This document shows positions 33,537 through 45,350 of a stretch of 64,000 bases of DNA, one piece after another. Location: NCBI GenBank assembly GCA_024529925.1, contig JAFEUB010000894.1, forward strand, positions 1,026,501 to 1,090,500, given 5' to 3'. The first letter of the stretch is position 1; the number at the start of each line of letters is the position of its first letter. Below the pieces are notes generated by a model. That model was given only the letters and a program-made list of their open reading frames with translations. It was not told the DNA's origin and did no database searches. Source of the DNA: Ophthalmolycus amberensis. Taxonomy: Eukaryota > Chordata > Actinopteri > Perciformes > Zoarcidae. The position numbers and the translations under genes were made by a program.

Positions 33537-33825
33537 ACACACGTGAGCCATCCTCTTTGTTTACCTTTTTTTTTACGCCTCCATGCGTCCACTGGTTACC
33601 CCGTGTTTAACGTCACATTGCAATGATTTGTGGGTAATTCCCTTAGGCTAAGTCAGCATACCATGCTGACTTACGGAAAGGGTTCATAAAGGGCTCAAAA
33701 TGTCTGCGAGAGAGCCCTCAAACACTTGATGATTTGACAGTGGGACATCCCTAAACCCTCACGGACTTCGCGGGAGCGCGCCTCAAAGTCCGTGAGTCCG
33801 TAAGGGGGGACATTGGGATTTGGCC
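33537..33825 (+). repeat. Dispersed repeat, copy B (pair with 7085-7325)
   Basis: Same text as copy A through CCCTAAACCCTCACGG. It then continues into CGCGGGAGCGCGCC and ends GGGGGACATTGGGATTTGGCC, the inverse of the terminus seen at 23879. Copy B therefore keeps an end that copy A has lost. Its other end may lie near 33140, where CCCTAAACCCTCAAACCC occurs. Non-autonomous. Confidence 0.55.
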
Positions 33826-34283
33826 AGAGACATAAACACACTTAGTGAGAGTTTTAAAAACATATTTTCTTTGCCAGCATTTCAACAATCATAGCACATA
33901 TACAAAATTCAATTAACATGTTTTCAGCGTATACATTGCAAACATTATACAGTCGGCTTCCACGTGAAAGTTATTTTATGATAGTTAAATCATAGACACA
34001 TTAAGTGTTTAATATTCAGCATTTTATTGTGCTATTCAAAAGAAGAAGGATGTTAACCATTCTAAATAGCTGCATGTATTTATTTTGAATTACTATGCTG
34101 TACAAAACAGGCCTTGATAAATATCCCATGTATTGATGTGAAATATTAAATTATAATATTCCCATTCAGGCTGACAGGAGACATGTTGTGAGTCAAAGTG
34201 ATCCAATGTTTCTGCAGAAGGTTTCCTGAGGTGATGGAGATGTTCTCCCGACAGCAGACTGGTTTGTCTCCTCTTCCTCCTCC

Positions 34284-34900
34284 TCATCCAAACAGAAGCA
34301 GCAGCACTATGCAGACTGCATTCACTGCAATCAATGGCACTGTGGAGCAAAATAAAGATAATAGATGACACGATGAGAGCCAAGAGGAGTCCCACTGGTC
34401 TCCTGTGTCACTCACCGTTACACAAACTGTGTGTGTAACACCACACATGGTGCTAGAGAGACACTCACCTCTCATCACTGTCCTCACAGAGCGGACCAGG
34501 TTCATTAGCTGCACTTTGACGCCTGGTTCATCACCAAAGCCTCCGACACTTTGATCTACTCCCCAGCCAACTAGAGATGGTTAAAACACACAGAGGGATA
34601 GACATGCAGCTTTGTTATGAAAACAAAACATTCTTTATCATTTTTTAGAGGTTGTACCTCTAAATAACACAATCCTTCCCCTATAAATCCTAACTGTTTA
34701 ATGTTTTTACAACTGTTTTAGTTAGCTGTTAAGTTACTAACTAGCTAGCTAGCATTAGCAAGCTTAATTTATATTTCACCCACACACACTTTAAACTACA
34801 TCCACTTACTTTTACTAAGAAATCTTTCTTCGTGCAATACAGCGACAGCATTGACGCACAGGATTGCTGCTTGAATGAGAGAGTACAAAGTAAAAGCCAT
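34284..34900 (-). CDS. ier3ip1: Immediate early response 3-interacting protein 1
   Basis: Three exons (34900-34810, 34570-34469, 34339-34284) sum to 249 nt, 82 residues, the same length as the human protein. It begins MAFTLYSLIQAAILCVNAVA, contains GGFGDEPGVK and QLMNLVRSVRTVMR, and ends VPLIAVNAVCIVLLLLFG. Two hydrophobic segments (about 2-22 and 62-82) make it a small ER membrane protein, the YOS1 homologue, that works in ER-to-Golgi COPII transport. Human loss causes microcephaly with neonatal diabetes. Each exon is too short to stand out in a plain ORF scan. It lies downstream of smad2 on the same strand, as in human 18q21. Confidence 0.96.
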
Positions 34901-37778
34901 GTTGTCTTCACAGCTAAACTAGTGGTGGGCTAGCAGACAGTATTTACCTCTGACGTAGCCTACGGTGGCTGAGGAAGGTCAACCTGAATGACAGCTTGCG
35001 CTTGTCAGACAGATACACACAAGTCTACTCATGTAGAGTAAAAGTACTTAAAAATATTACTGCGTACAGTAAATCCAGTTTACAATAAATATAATTTACT
35101 TTAAATGAATCAGTAGTGGGATGTACACCCTTTACTACAGTAGTAATAACACCATGTGAAAGTATTCTAAATCCTGCATTCAAAATGTACGAAAGCACAG
35201 TTCCCATTGTCTGAGTTAGGATTACCTGAAATAAATATATAGAGTTTTGTGTCTTTTCGCAGTGGAACTTCTTTAAGACCTTTTGTAAGAAAAGAAAGAT
35301 TCTTTGTATGTAAAATCAACAAACTAACTGGTTGGCAGATAGATGTATTGGGAGTAAAAAATGTTGCCTCTGAAGTCGAGCAGAATTAAGTAAAAATACA
35401 ATTTAGAAATAGAATCTCAAATGTGTACTTCAGTACAGCCCTGGAGTAAGTTTAGTTAATTTCCTTCATTGTTAAAAAGTGTAGATATTGTCAGCTACCG
35501 TTGATATCTGTACAACTCTTTAAACATACCGTAAACCACCCTGCTTAGAGCAGCAGTGTTCAGCTGTTACTGCAGACTAAACCCATGTTACCAGTCTTCA
35601 ATTAAGTTTTCAGAGACAAATATCCTTAATACATTCAAGACACGCACACAACATAAAGAATCATGAGAATAAAAATCTTTATTAGTGTTTTGAAGTATGA
35701 AGTCTGCATAATATGCCACACGCCTGAGAAGCTTATGGTCAGAAAAAAAAAAAAGAAGAAAAAAAGAACTGCTCTATCAATACCGCCCTCTACTGGTAAA
35801 ACAACTGCGACATCTACTGTACTGACTGCTTTGCAAAAAGATTACTGTTAAATACACACATACTGTACTACTGTTATGTATATGTACGTCTGGTCCACGT
35901 CAGTTTCTGTAATGTATTTTTTCACATTCATATGTTGTAGGCCAAAGATAAAAACAATGTAACACTGGACCCTAACACATGGTTCAGTTCCCCAAATCCA
36001 AACGTCACTAGGTGCACTTAAAGTACAATCACTAGTGCCATAAGGTAAACACATTTACATCAAAAAGAAGGGAGGGGAGGAAACATGTTAAACTCGCAAC
36101 AGCCACGTAATGACAATAATGGCAGAGTTTAATAAGCTAATAAGTCTTGTTGTACATACTGTATTTTATAGACAGAACAAATACAATACACACATTACCA
36201 CAGAATGTCCTCGTGTGCAGGCACATTCACTCTTCTTTTCTCATGGAAGAAAATCTCTCTCCCTCCACCCAGGTTTCTGTAACATTTTAAAAGCCAATTG
36301 TATCTGGTTAACCTTAACCCGCTTGACTAAGCACCAAAAGGCTACAAGAGGTCACGTGTGTTGTTCAAAAAAAGTGAAGAGATGACTGACTGAATGGCCA
36401 TTACAAAGTTTTACATGCCTCTGGAATCATTAAAACCACTACAGGGAAGTAGATTTGGGGTTTCAGTTAAATCTGTGGGTGTGTGTACTTTAAATGCACC
36501 AGATTTCTTTGGAAAAACAAAGGATAGAAACGGGCTACACATCATGTGGGGCAGTGAGTTTTTTTTAAGTTTTTGTTTTTACCAAGACAAAGAGCTGCAA
36601 TTGTAAATAAATTCAAACTAAACCTTTTGGGTAAAATAAAGGAACGCTCCATGCCTTTAGAAACAGCTGTGGTCTTGAAAATATCACTTTAATAAAAAGT
36701 GAACGACAGAAAATTTTAAGTATATTTATATATAAAAATACATGAGAATACAAAAAAGTAGCAAAACAATGGGGATATAGGCTAAAAACAGAATGAATTC
36801 ATTGATACCTTCAATTTCTCCTGGTGAGAAGTGTAATGCTTCACCTTGGAGAGCCCCAGGACTCCCAGTGTTGACAACAGCTGATGTTCTCTGGTCCCTG
36901 CCCAGTGCACCTTGCAAAGCCTGGCTAACATCTCATTAGCTTCCACACCAGGCTGTTCAGTGGGGATGTAAATCAACTAAACCAAGGACATGTAGAGTGC
37001 CATATAATGACAAAGAAATAAACTACATCCAGATCAAGTTTGCAGTTCGTTTGGGGTTTTTGGAATTACTTACTAACATTCCTATTTGTCCATTAAGAAG
37101 TGCGTCTTATAACGACACACGTCGAGAGTTACAAAAAAAGGGCCATTCTTCCGAAGTCAATTCAAATTTCATAAACACATTGTGGCGATGCCTTCAGAGG
37201 AAAGCGGCCGCCAAGGCCATCAGTTCTTCACCGAGCCACCTCCCCCTGACAAAAGATGGGGCCAAGTTTCCCAGAGAAAAGTAAACTTAGGTTCAGAACA
37301 ATGGTTGGGGTGGGCTGGAACAAAATTAATTTTAGCATTCAAGCTTGTGTTACTCATACAAGCAATCTTCAATACTGAGAAAATATTCACAGATATTTTT
37401 GGTATTTCCCCTACTTCCTGGACTAAAAACCAATATACATTTTATTTGTACCACAAATAGATCTAATATCAAGGATTTGGGGAAAAGCAATTTAACAAGG
37501 TGCATGACATAGATGGGTAACAAAGTGCCAATTCTTTTTTTTACTGAAAAGTCTGTATGTGTGTGTGAGTGCAACAGTGTAGGTGCATTTGTTTGTGTGT
37601 GTGTGTGTGTGTGTGAGGGATGTGGAACTGGGCCACAAATACTATGAATGTTACAGAAAATTCATTCTGTGGGGTTTCCATTTTTTTTTTTTTTTTTTTT
37701 CATGAAAGGACTCACAAGTTTGGAATTTAATGATCATGTAATGGGGCTGCGTTTTTTTGGGGGCGTTTCTTTAGCTGT
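34901..37778 (-). other. ier3ip1 promoter region and smad2 3' UTR
   Basis: From 37778 down to about 35665 is most likely the long smad2 3' UTR, ending at the poly(A) signal complementary to TTTATT (35678-35683). It includes a T20 run (37681-37700) and a TG run near 37591-37613. The 34901-35650 part is the ier3ip1 5' side and spacer. No other coding exon seen. Confidence 0.5.
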
Positions 37779-40700
37779 TTAGGACATACTGGAGCAGCGT
37801 GCAGAAGGGGAACCCATCTGGGTCAGAACCTTGTCCAGCCACTGCAGGGGACCGTTCAAATGCAGCTCAATCCAGCAAGGAGTGCTTGTGACAGTCTGCC
37901 GCCTGGAAACCAAAAACGTACATTTCAATGTCTGACGTCTGTGCTGACACAGCCTCGTCACTCCTTACAACACGAGACATTTGATGCTTCATGCTAATAA
38001 CGACGCCAAACTTGACTTAAGTCTTCTGTCCAAGACCATAATGTGGAACTCTTGTGTTTAGGTTGAGTTCGTAAAACATTAGTCAGAATCAATCCCTCAT
38101 GTAAAAGTTTCAGATCAATTTTCCATGTCGCGATATGCTACGACAGATAAACAATCATACACCGATTAAAAACAGCCAAATTGACTAAAGCGGTGGCAGT
38201 GCTCACCTGTACTCGGCTCCCCAGCCTTTGACAAAGCTCATGCGGATGGTGCACATCCTGGTGAGCTGGTAAACCGCCTCAAAGCCCTGGTTGACCGACT
38301 GAGCCAGCAGGGCCGCAAATTCCTGGTTGTTGAAGATTTTTAGATTACAACCTAAAAAAGGAACAAAGAGGCAAACAGACCAGCTGTGAATGTGGGTTTA
38401 CAGCCAACATTTTGGCCTTTGGTTGGCAGTGATCATTGTGTGTCTGTGGCTAATTATTCCCCAGAGTTTCTGTGGTGTGTTGGGCATCATTGGCTCTGGT
38501 TGGCCTTGACCGGAGGCATTTGTCAGCACCAGAACCAGAAACAGCTCCACATATATATTCATGACCGCTAGCCAGTCTATCATTTTTTTGTTCTGTGGGT
38601 ACCTCATTGTCAATTTCAGCACATTTCCCAAATTGCTACACAAGTGACATCTTCAGCACCTTACCTGGGGGAATTTTACACACTGTTGCTGGATGCCAGC
38701 CATACCGCTGGTTGCAGTTTGGACTCTGGACAAAGATGGCGCTATCACTTAGGCACTCAGCAAATACCTCCCCTCCAATGTAGTAGAGTCTAACTCCTCT
38801 TCCTGTGAACGCAGACAGAGACAGAGAGACACTAGAACACAAGATCTGACTTGATCAGTGGCACATTTTGAAAAGCTAGAACAAACTGTAAAGCGGCTAA
38901 CAGATGATTGGTTACCCGATGCCGTGCCATACCTATGTGCCTCCGGGTCATCTCCACAGTGGCATTCCTGTTGACATTAGACAGCAGACCCAAGCAGAAG
39001 CGCTCAGAGTTTGATGGATCTGTGAATCCGTCCACTGTCAGCGAGGGCTGAGAGGCGTGAAACGTCTCCCCCACGCGCTGGTTCAGCTCGTAATAGGCTA
39101 TAGAGCACCAGAAGGCTGGCTCAGAGTAGGTCACCGGCTGCAGGTCTGTGGTAGACGATCGAGTCAGTGAAGTTTATCTCAATCATCTCGTTTGGATACA
39201 ACACTGTTCATACGTGGAGGAAAATGTGTGTGTGTATAATCTAACTAGACCCTGTGACGTATTACTACACGGTATGCTTGCATGTTCTGTATTGTTTGCA
39301 TCTTACCCATGCTGTGATTGACAGGAGACACAGTGCTGGGGGAGAGCTCTGCTGGAGAGCCTGACAGAAACAAGACAACAGGAAGTCATTGATATGGATG
39401 GGTTCACATTAGACCGTAACATGGGAACCAGGTGGGTCGGATCAAAGGACTCTGATGAAAGTGGTGGCTGCCCTGCAAAAGAATGCCATAATGATACTGT
39501 GAACCTGCTCAATTTGCATGAGAGTGATGCAGAGATGCTGTTTACTGTTACAGAAACATCCCTCAGCACGCTTTGTTGAGATAATACAGTTTAAACTACA
39601 ACTAAATGGATGAAGTATAAAACAATAAGTAGCCTGCTGCTGCTGTTATGATTATCATTAACAGCATACTCTGAGGTAGTCAGGTCAAAATCAATATCTG
39701 TATTTAAGAAGTTCCAAATCTCTAGAAGAGGATCTGGTCTATGAAACATGATCAGGTCTGTTGAAGCAAAGGAGGGAGTTGAGGATAAAGTCTTTCTTCT
39801 GAGTATTGTCAGCCGTTTTGTTTATCACGTAAGCATCTTTAGCAGATGTTTTCCATGAAAACGTACATTTGACTTTGACCTTTCTGGTAAGGTGAGGCAG
39901 ACTCATGAGGAAAGGAGAAGGAGTCGCTAGTCTCGGGTACCTGTCTCCATACTTTGATTCATCTGTTGATCGCTGGCCTCCCCATCCTCACTGATGTAGC
40001 CCGGTGGAGGCGTTTCTGTTGAAATAACGGACAGAAAGCGCTGTGGGGTTATCATATTTTAATATGGCTGTTTAACTTACTGAAATAATAAAAACATGTC
40101 AGTAATATTGTTTTGCTGATGTCATTAGTAAAAGAAGAAGAAATGTACGACAAGTTTCTATTTGATTAATACAACACCAAATACAAACTAGATGCCATGT
40201 AATACACTGCACCCAGAAACCTACAATAACAGTTCATTCATTTTCAGATTTCATTTTGTACATTATGTAACCCTTCAGTGCATTAGTCAGATAGAGTCCC
40301 TCCTCTCCGGTGCAGAGATGATTAACTCACCTGGTATATAGTTGTTTGGAGGTTCGATTCCTGCAGGGAAGTTTGTGTTCTCAGGTATGGAATGAGTGTA
40401 GTCGTCCAGAGGTGGCAGCTCTGGCAGGATTTCTGAGTGTCTTGGCACAAGAACAGGAGGCAGCACTACAGCGTTGGGCAAAAGTGTCAGAAGAGACGAG
40501 TTAGACACTTACCAGCTCTATGCTTTTCAAAAATAATTGTCAGTTAGTTTTGAACTGTTTTAAGAATCAAGTACTTTGAAGTTTCATTGTTGTGGGGAAA
40601 AAAAAACTTTGGAACAGCAATAATAAAACACTAGTAAAACTTTAAACTGATTAATAGCTTGTTAGTAAGGCAGATGAAGGCAGTTTCCCTGCAGATTTTA

Positions 40701-43433
40701 ATATTGGCCATCCCTGAAACTCTTAAAAGGACTAGTTTGTGTTTTAGGGGGAACACTTCTTTGCTTTCTTGCTTAGAGTTAGATGCAAAGATTAACATTT
40801 GTTTAACACTGTATAAGGCTACAGTCCACAAATTGACTGTTCTTCCCTAAATATTACACACACTAGATATAATGCATTAACTGGTAGACTTGGACAGAGA
40901 CAGGCTAGCTGTTTACCCCTGTTTCCAGTCGTTATGCTAAGCTACCTGGCAGCTGGCTGTAGCTTCACATTTAGCATACAGACAAGAGAATGCCATTGAT
41001 ATTCTCATTGAACTCTTAGGAAGAAATTCTATGATTGTATTCCTCAAAATGTCAAATTACTCCTCATACAACCAGACCAACACTTTGGCTACTAAGAAGT
41101 TATTCTGCATAGCCGATGACAGATTCAGTTTAGCGATACAAGTCTCAGTGGGAGCAAACAATACTGCAACAATAATGCAATAGATACTGCAATACGAAGA
41201 GACGTGCATGTTTTAGGTAACAAATGTCCACTGGACCAAGTCGACTCACCTGGGGTCTCCACCCTCTGGTAGTGGTAGGGGTTGATGCAGACCTCATCCT
41301 TCTTTAGATGGAAGGCGTACTCACAGGCCTCGATGGCACGCAGCTCGTGGTGGCTGTGAAGGTCCGGCCATCGCCACAAGCGACAGTAGATAACATGGGG
41401 AAGCCCCTTCCTGTGGGAGACCTGCAGGCGGCCATCCAGGGATCTAAGTTGAACAGCAAACAGGAAATGGAGGTGAGATGGGGGGGGGGGGGGGGGACAC
41501 ATAATATGGCAAGGTAGGGGAGGGAAATGGAGATGGATTGGATTGAGTGGAGACGAGAAACAAAAGATGTTCTCAATGTCCGTCACCTCAAACATTGTAA
41601 TGACAACTCTCCCACAACAAAGTTGTACGCAACACCATAGAATAGTTGATAGTCACCTGGTTTGGTCAGGGTAGCTGTATAGGCCTGATGTATCCCATTG
41701 TTCTATCGTATTTGGTGTACTCAGTCCCCATATTTCAGAGCAATTGCTGTGCACAGAGAAAACAACAAAACAAAAAACAAATGATAAACATGGCTCATTC
41801 AGAAATATCAGTATGGGTAATGTAAACATGAAAAGGCCTCTTTTATTAGTCTCGTGGCAAAATAAAGACATCAAATTAATTTTCAGCAGTGGAAATGAAA
41901 GATGGGAACTTCAAATAAGAGAAGCCTTTTTTTGAGAGAATTAAGGAAAAACAACGACATGGAATCTGCTAACACACAATGAGTGAGACAAAGAGCATTC
42001 TTCAACTACGGCATTGCATCAAACGCTTAAAATGACTGAAAACCTTTTCACTACAGTCGTTTATGTCAGCGCTCATCTGGAGACATTCAAACAAACACTA
42101 AGACACACAATAGGACAAAAGAGGGGGAAAAGGGAGGAGGCAACCTTGGAAGGGAAAAAAAATAATCAATTTTCTGACCTTCTCAAAACATTCACAAGAA
42201 AATTAACAAAAACTTAGAATAAAAACTTGGAATGAGGACAAATGGGGAGTAGTTGCTTCTGAATAATAAATAATTCTGCATATGAAATGCTACAAACGCA
42301 CAATATTTACTAGACTTAATTACTTTGGTGGGATCTCAACCAACATTCAAAATTGCAATTGTCTGATTCATGACAGGGCAAGAAACCAACTTTTGTCTAC
42401 CAGCCAATTCAACTGCAGAAAACTAAATGCTTAGAGTAGAATCAGTCTAAATCTTGAATGGATAATGTCAAAGTGACAAGCAGGGAAAACAAAATCCTCA
42501 ATCACAATCAAAATGTACCAACAAAAGTATGGCTGGTGGCAAAGCCTCAATCTGGCATTATGTTATGGCTCTTGTGTAGCTGTCCTCTCTACTAGTCCAG
42601 CCCTCCAGAAGAAATAATTTCATTCAGATCGAGCCAGCCACTGTATCTCTACAAACATAATAGTGCGGCCTAGAACAATTCTCAGGCGATAACAACCAGG
42701 CCGCTATCTATAGACATACAAACATCTGACACGGCACTTGACGGCACATCAGTGCGGAATGAATCTGTTAACGTGGTGTTCCCACTGAGTCTGGGCCACC
42801 AAGGCCGGCTGGCTGATAAAGAGAACAACCTCTCTCACCCTTTAAATGTCTCTCTCCCCATGAGCTTAATACAAACTATCTGACTGTATGTACAGTAGTA
42901 AATAAACAGGGATTTGATGTATTATCAGCTCATCTTTAAAGAGCAATTCATGTTCCACTATTTCGCATCCCAAAACAAACTGTTTAACATTGCAATAAGC
43001 TTTACATGTTTGGTAATAATCACAGGAAATTATGAAAACAGCATTAAGACAAGAGAAGTACAAGATCGGCATCTGCCACCAGCCCAAGATTTCATGGTTG
43101 TATATTACGCAGCGGTCTCAAACCAAGTACACTTGCAGAGACGTGTAGCATCAGCATTCCTGATTCTAGTTTGAAGAGAAAGTGTTGGGCAGTGTACCTG
43201 GGGATGGTGACACACTTGGTGTTGCAGTTCTGTGTGGTGATAGCTTTCTCCAGCTCATCTAGCTGGCCTGTCTTCTTTAGCTTCTTCACTAAGCTCTTCA
43301 CAGCCTTCTCGCACCACTTCTCCTCTTGCCCATTCTGTTCTCCACCGCCGGCTCCACCCGGGCCACTTGTCGACTTCTTCCAGCCCAACAGCCTCTTCAC
43401 CACGGGTGGGGTGAATGGCAAGATGGAGGACAT
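37779..43433 (-). CDS. smad2: Mothers against decapentaplegic homolog 2 (receptor-regulated Smad)
   Basis: Ten coding exons (43433-43198, 41746-41657, 41443-41250, 40465-40331, 40015-39941, 39360-39307, 39145-38933, 38802-38665, 38351-38207, 37902-37779) sum to 1404 nt, 467 residues, identical in length to human SMAD2. The MH1 domain starts at MSSILPFTPPVVKRLLGWKK. The second coding exon encodes the 30-residue insert SNCSEIWGLSTPNTIEQWDT... that keeps full-length SMAD2 from binding DNA directly and is alternatively skipped in mammals. The linker holds the PPPGYISEDGE PY motif for ubiquitin ligases. The MH2 domain begins near PVTYSEPAFWCSIAYYELNQ, and the tail ends MGSPSARCSSMS, with the SSMS serines phosphorylated by TGF-beta/activin/Nodal type I receptors. 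It is an intracellular signal transducer acting with Smad4. Confidence 0.98.
40735..41000 (-). repeat. GCTAAGCTA/GTTTCCAGTC-type dispersed repeat in smad2 intron
   Basis: Reads ACTTCTTTGCTTTCTTGCTT, AGAGTTAGATGCAAAGATTA and then GCTAGCTGTTTACCCCTGTT, TCCAGTCGTTATGCTAAGCT. It is the rearranged inverse-oriented relative of the repeat at 11690-12145. Confidence 0.5.
41480..41496 (+). repeat. G17 homopolymer in smad2 intron
   Basis: Seventeen consecutive G on the plus strand (C17 in the smad2 transcript sense), 36 bases upstream of the exon whose acceptor is at 41444. A G-quadruplex on the template strand is possible, and this is also a common place for assembly length error. Confidence 0.85.
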
Positions 43434-45350
43434 CTTAGCCGGACAAGCCTCGAGTCTCCAGAGGACTCAACACAAGCACACACACAGAGGGGACCTGGAG
43501 CTACAGTTTGGGCCCTTGCTCTGATGTGGCCCCTCTAGTGACCAATGAGTCACAGGGTGGACGCCAGTGCTAGCAGGGTTTATTCAAAAGAGAGGGACAC
43601 CTTGGGAGAAAGTCACACACAAAGTACATCATTACAAACAGAATAAAGTACAGAAAAACAACAACATGCAGCCTCATCAAAACAGTATTAAGCATGCAAC
43701 TTAACTTATTACTCAATGAAACTTCGAATATTAAATTAAACTGGTAAGATCGTTTTGTCAACAGCATCGCAAACATTACACGACTGCCTCGTGTGAAGTT
43801 AAGCATTTGGTGAGTTGAACAAGCAGAGCTGCTCCTTTAACGTTAGCTTGTCACAAACATTGCTCGACATCCAAGCTAGTTAGCTTAGCATGCAAACTTA
43901 TAAAGTTAACACACGGCGTGTGACTCCGTGCCTGGAGGCAATCACGACTAGCGTCTAACGTTGAATAACACGTTGGATAACACAGTGAACACAATCAATT
44001 GAACATGAACAAGGAGAGTGTTTTGTGACAGGCCCCCACAGTGCTAACACTAACTGGCTTTGGGAAGGCCGGCTGCTAGCTATCTGGAGGGAGGGAGGGA
44101 GGGAGGGGGGGGCTGCTTGACTCAAATCACAACAATAACTTCACCAGCGTTAGCTTGCAGAGTGTTAAATAGCAAAAGGCTTAATGGTCTCATCGTTAGC
44201 TAAAATCACAAAGCTAAAACCTACAGTTGACGTACCTAAGCAGACCGGAGGCAGTTTAAGGAGATGTCCTCCTCTAGCTAGGTCGGCTAACGTTAGCTAG
44301 CTTAATTGAGCTAGCTGCCAGCTTGTTATCAAAAATCCTTTTGTTGTGATCCACAAAAAATCCTCCTATGCGCAACAGTCAAGTCGCGCTACTTTGCTAC
44401 CTAACGTCGGCTTGTCCCGGCTATCATTGATCCAACTACACAAAATATCGCTTCAAGAATTCAAACACTGTAATGTTGTATTTCGACTTAGCCATTGAGT
44501 GTTCCTGACTTTTATTAAAATACAGACACGGCACCAAAATGAGTTAGCATCTTGGACGAACTCTTTCAAACTGAGTACTGGCTCCCGCTGGCTAAAGGAC
44601 CTGCATCTCTTACACAAAACAACATGCTTCAAAGTCGATAAAAACAGCTAAAAGCATTTCAATAGTTACCCCAGTTTTAAAGTCCAACGCTCCGCTTTTT
44701 GAAAGAAAGATGTGCACAGCCCTCTAAACGCCTTGTTGACATAAAAATGCCTGAACTGTATTGTACCACAGCTAATTTTGACAAGGCTTGAGGGCTCCTC
44801 TCAAGTTGCTACCAGTGCTACTGTGGCTAGTTTGTCAAGTTAGGTAGACCGGAACAAAACAACAAACTTGATGGTTACGTACGAGCTCGTAATCCCGCCT
44901 TCTCAAAAAACTGATTGGAGGATTAAAAAACAACAACATGTTTTTGACACTGGTTGATGTTCTTGGATATCTTTATTGTTTAGTTGACAGAGTTTATATC
45001 TGTTTTTTATATCTAAGGTCAGGAGGCAAAAGCTATTTGTATTCAGCATTTTCTCAGGATATTAACTAATTTACATTTTTAACAAAATACATCAGTAGAT
45101 TAACAGCAAAACATAAAAAATGAATTAAAGAATGTCAGAGTCAGGTCCAGTGTGAGATTTCATGTTTTTACTTCTGTTTATGTATGATATGATTACCCCA
45201 CCAGCTGCACAGGATCATCGGACAATAATCATTAGCTCCTCCCCTCACTCAGGTGTTCAATTAGGTTATATTGGCATCAACTGGTAGCCTTATAAAATGC
45301 TATGCCGAAGCTCTTTCAGGCAGTTGATCCGGTTTATTCAGTCTGTGGCA
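43434..45350. other. smad2 5' region and divergent spacer to the lrp13-like gene
   Basis: Includes the smad2 5' UTR next to 43433, and an upstream non-coding exon ending at 44236 with donor GTACG reading left (CTTAG|GTACG). There is a GGGA tandem at about 44088-44110, several GCTAACGTTAGC-like palindromes (43837-43846, 44287-44296), and CG-containing promoter-like sequence up to about 44850. From about 44900 to 45290 the text is AT-rich and leads into the TATA box of the next gene. Confidence 0.5.
45291..45297 (+). promoter_or_regulatory. TATA box of the lrp13-like gene
   Basis: TATAAAA at 45291-45297 is about 54 bases before the chosen start codon. It overlaps an upstream in-frame ATG (45297), which therefore could not be in a transcript initiated about 30 bases downstream of the box. 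That is why the Met at 45351 is preferred. Confidence 0.65.

Larger units (their letters stand above)
31311..34283. other. Repeat-rich spacer between cfap251 and ier3ip1
   Basis: Holds the cfap251 3' UTR (to about 31460), a (TA)n run at 31769-31800, a CCAAT-containing GC-richer stretch at 31950-32110, a TIR element with phased subterminal arrays (32345-33117), a dispersed repeat (33537-33825), and the ier3ip1 3' UTR (its poly(A) signal is the complement of TTTATT at 34023-34028). No gene supported. Confidence 0.5.

Noticed and set aside
45297..45350. An 18-residue upstream extension of the lrp13-like start.
   Set aside because: Its ATG is inside the TATA box, and a good signal peptide begins at 45351.
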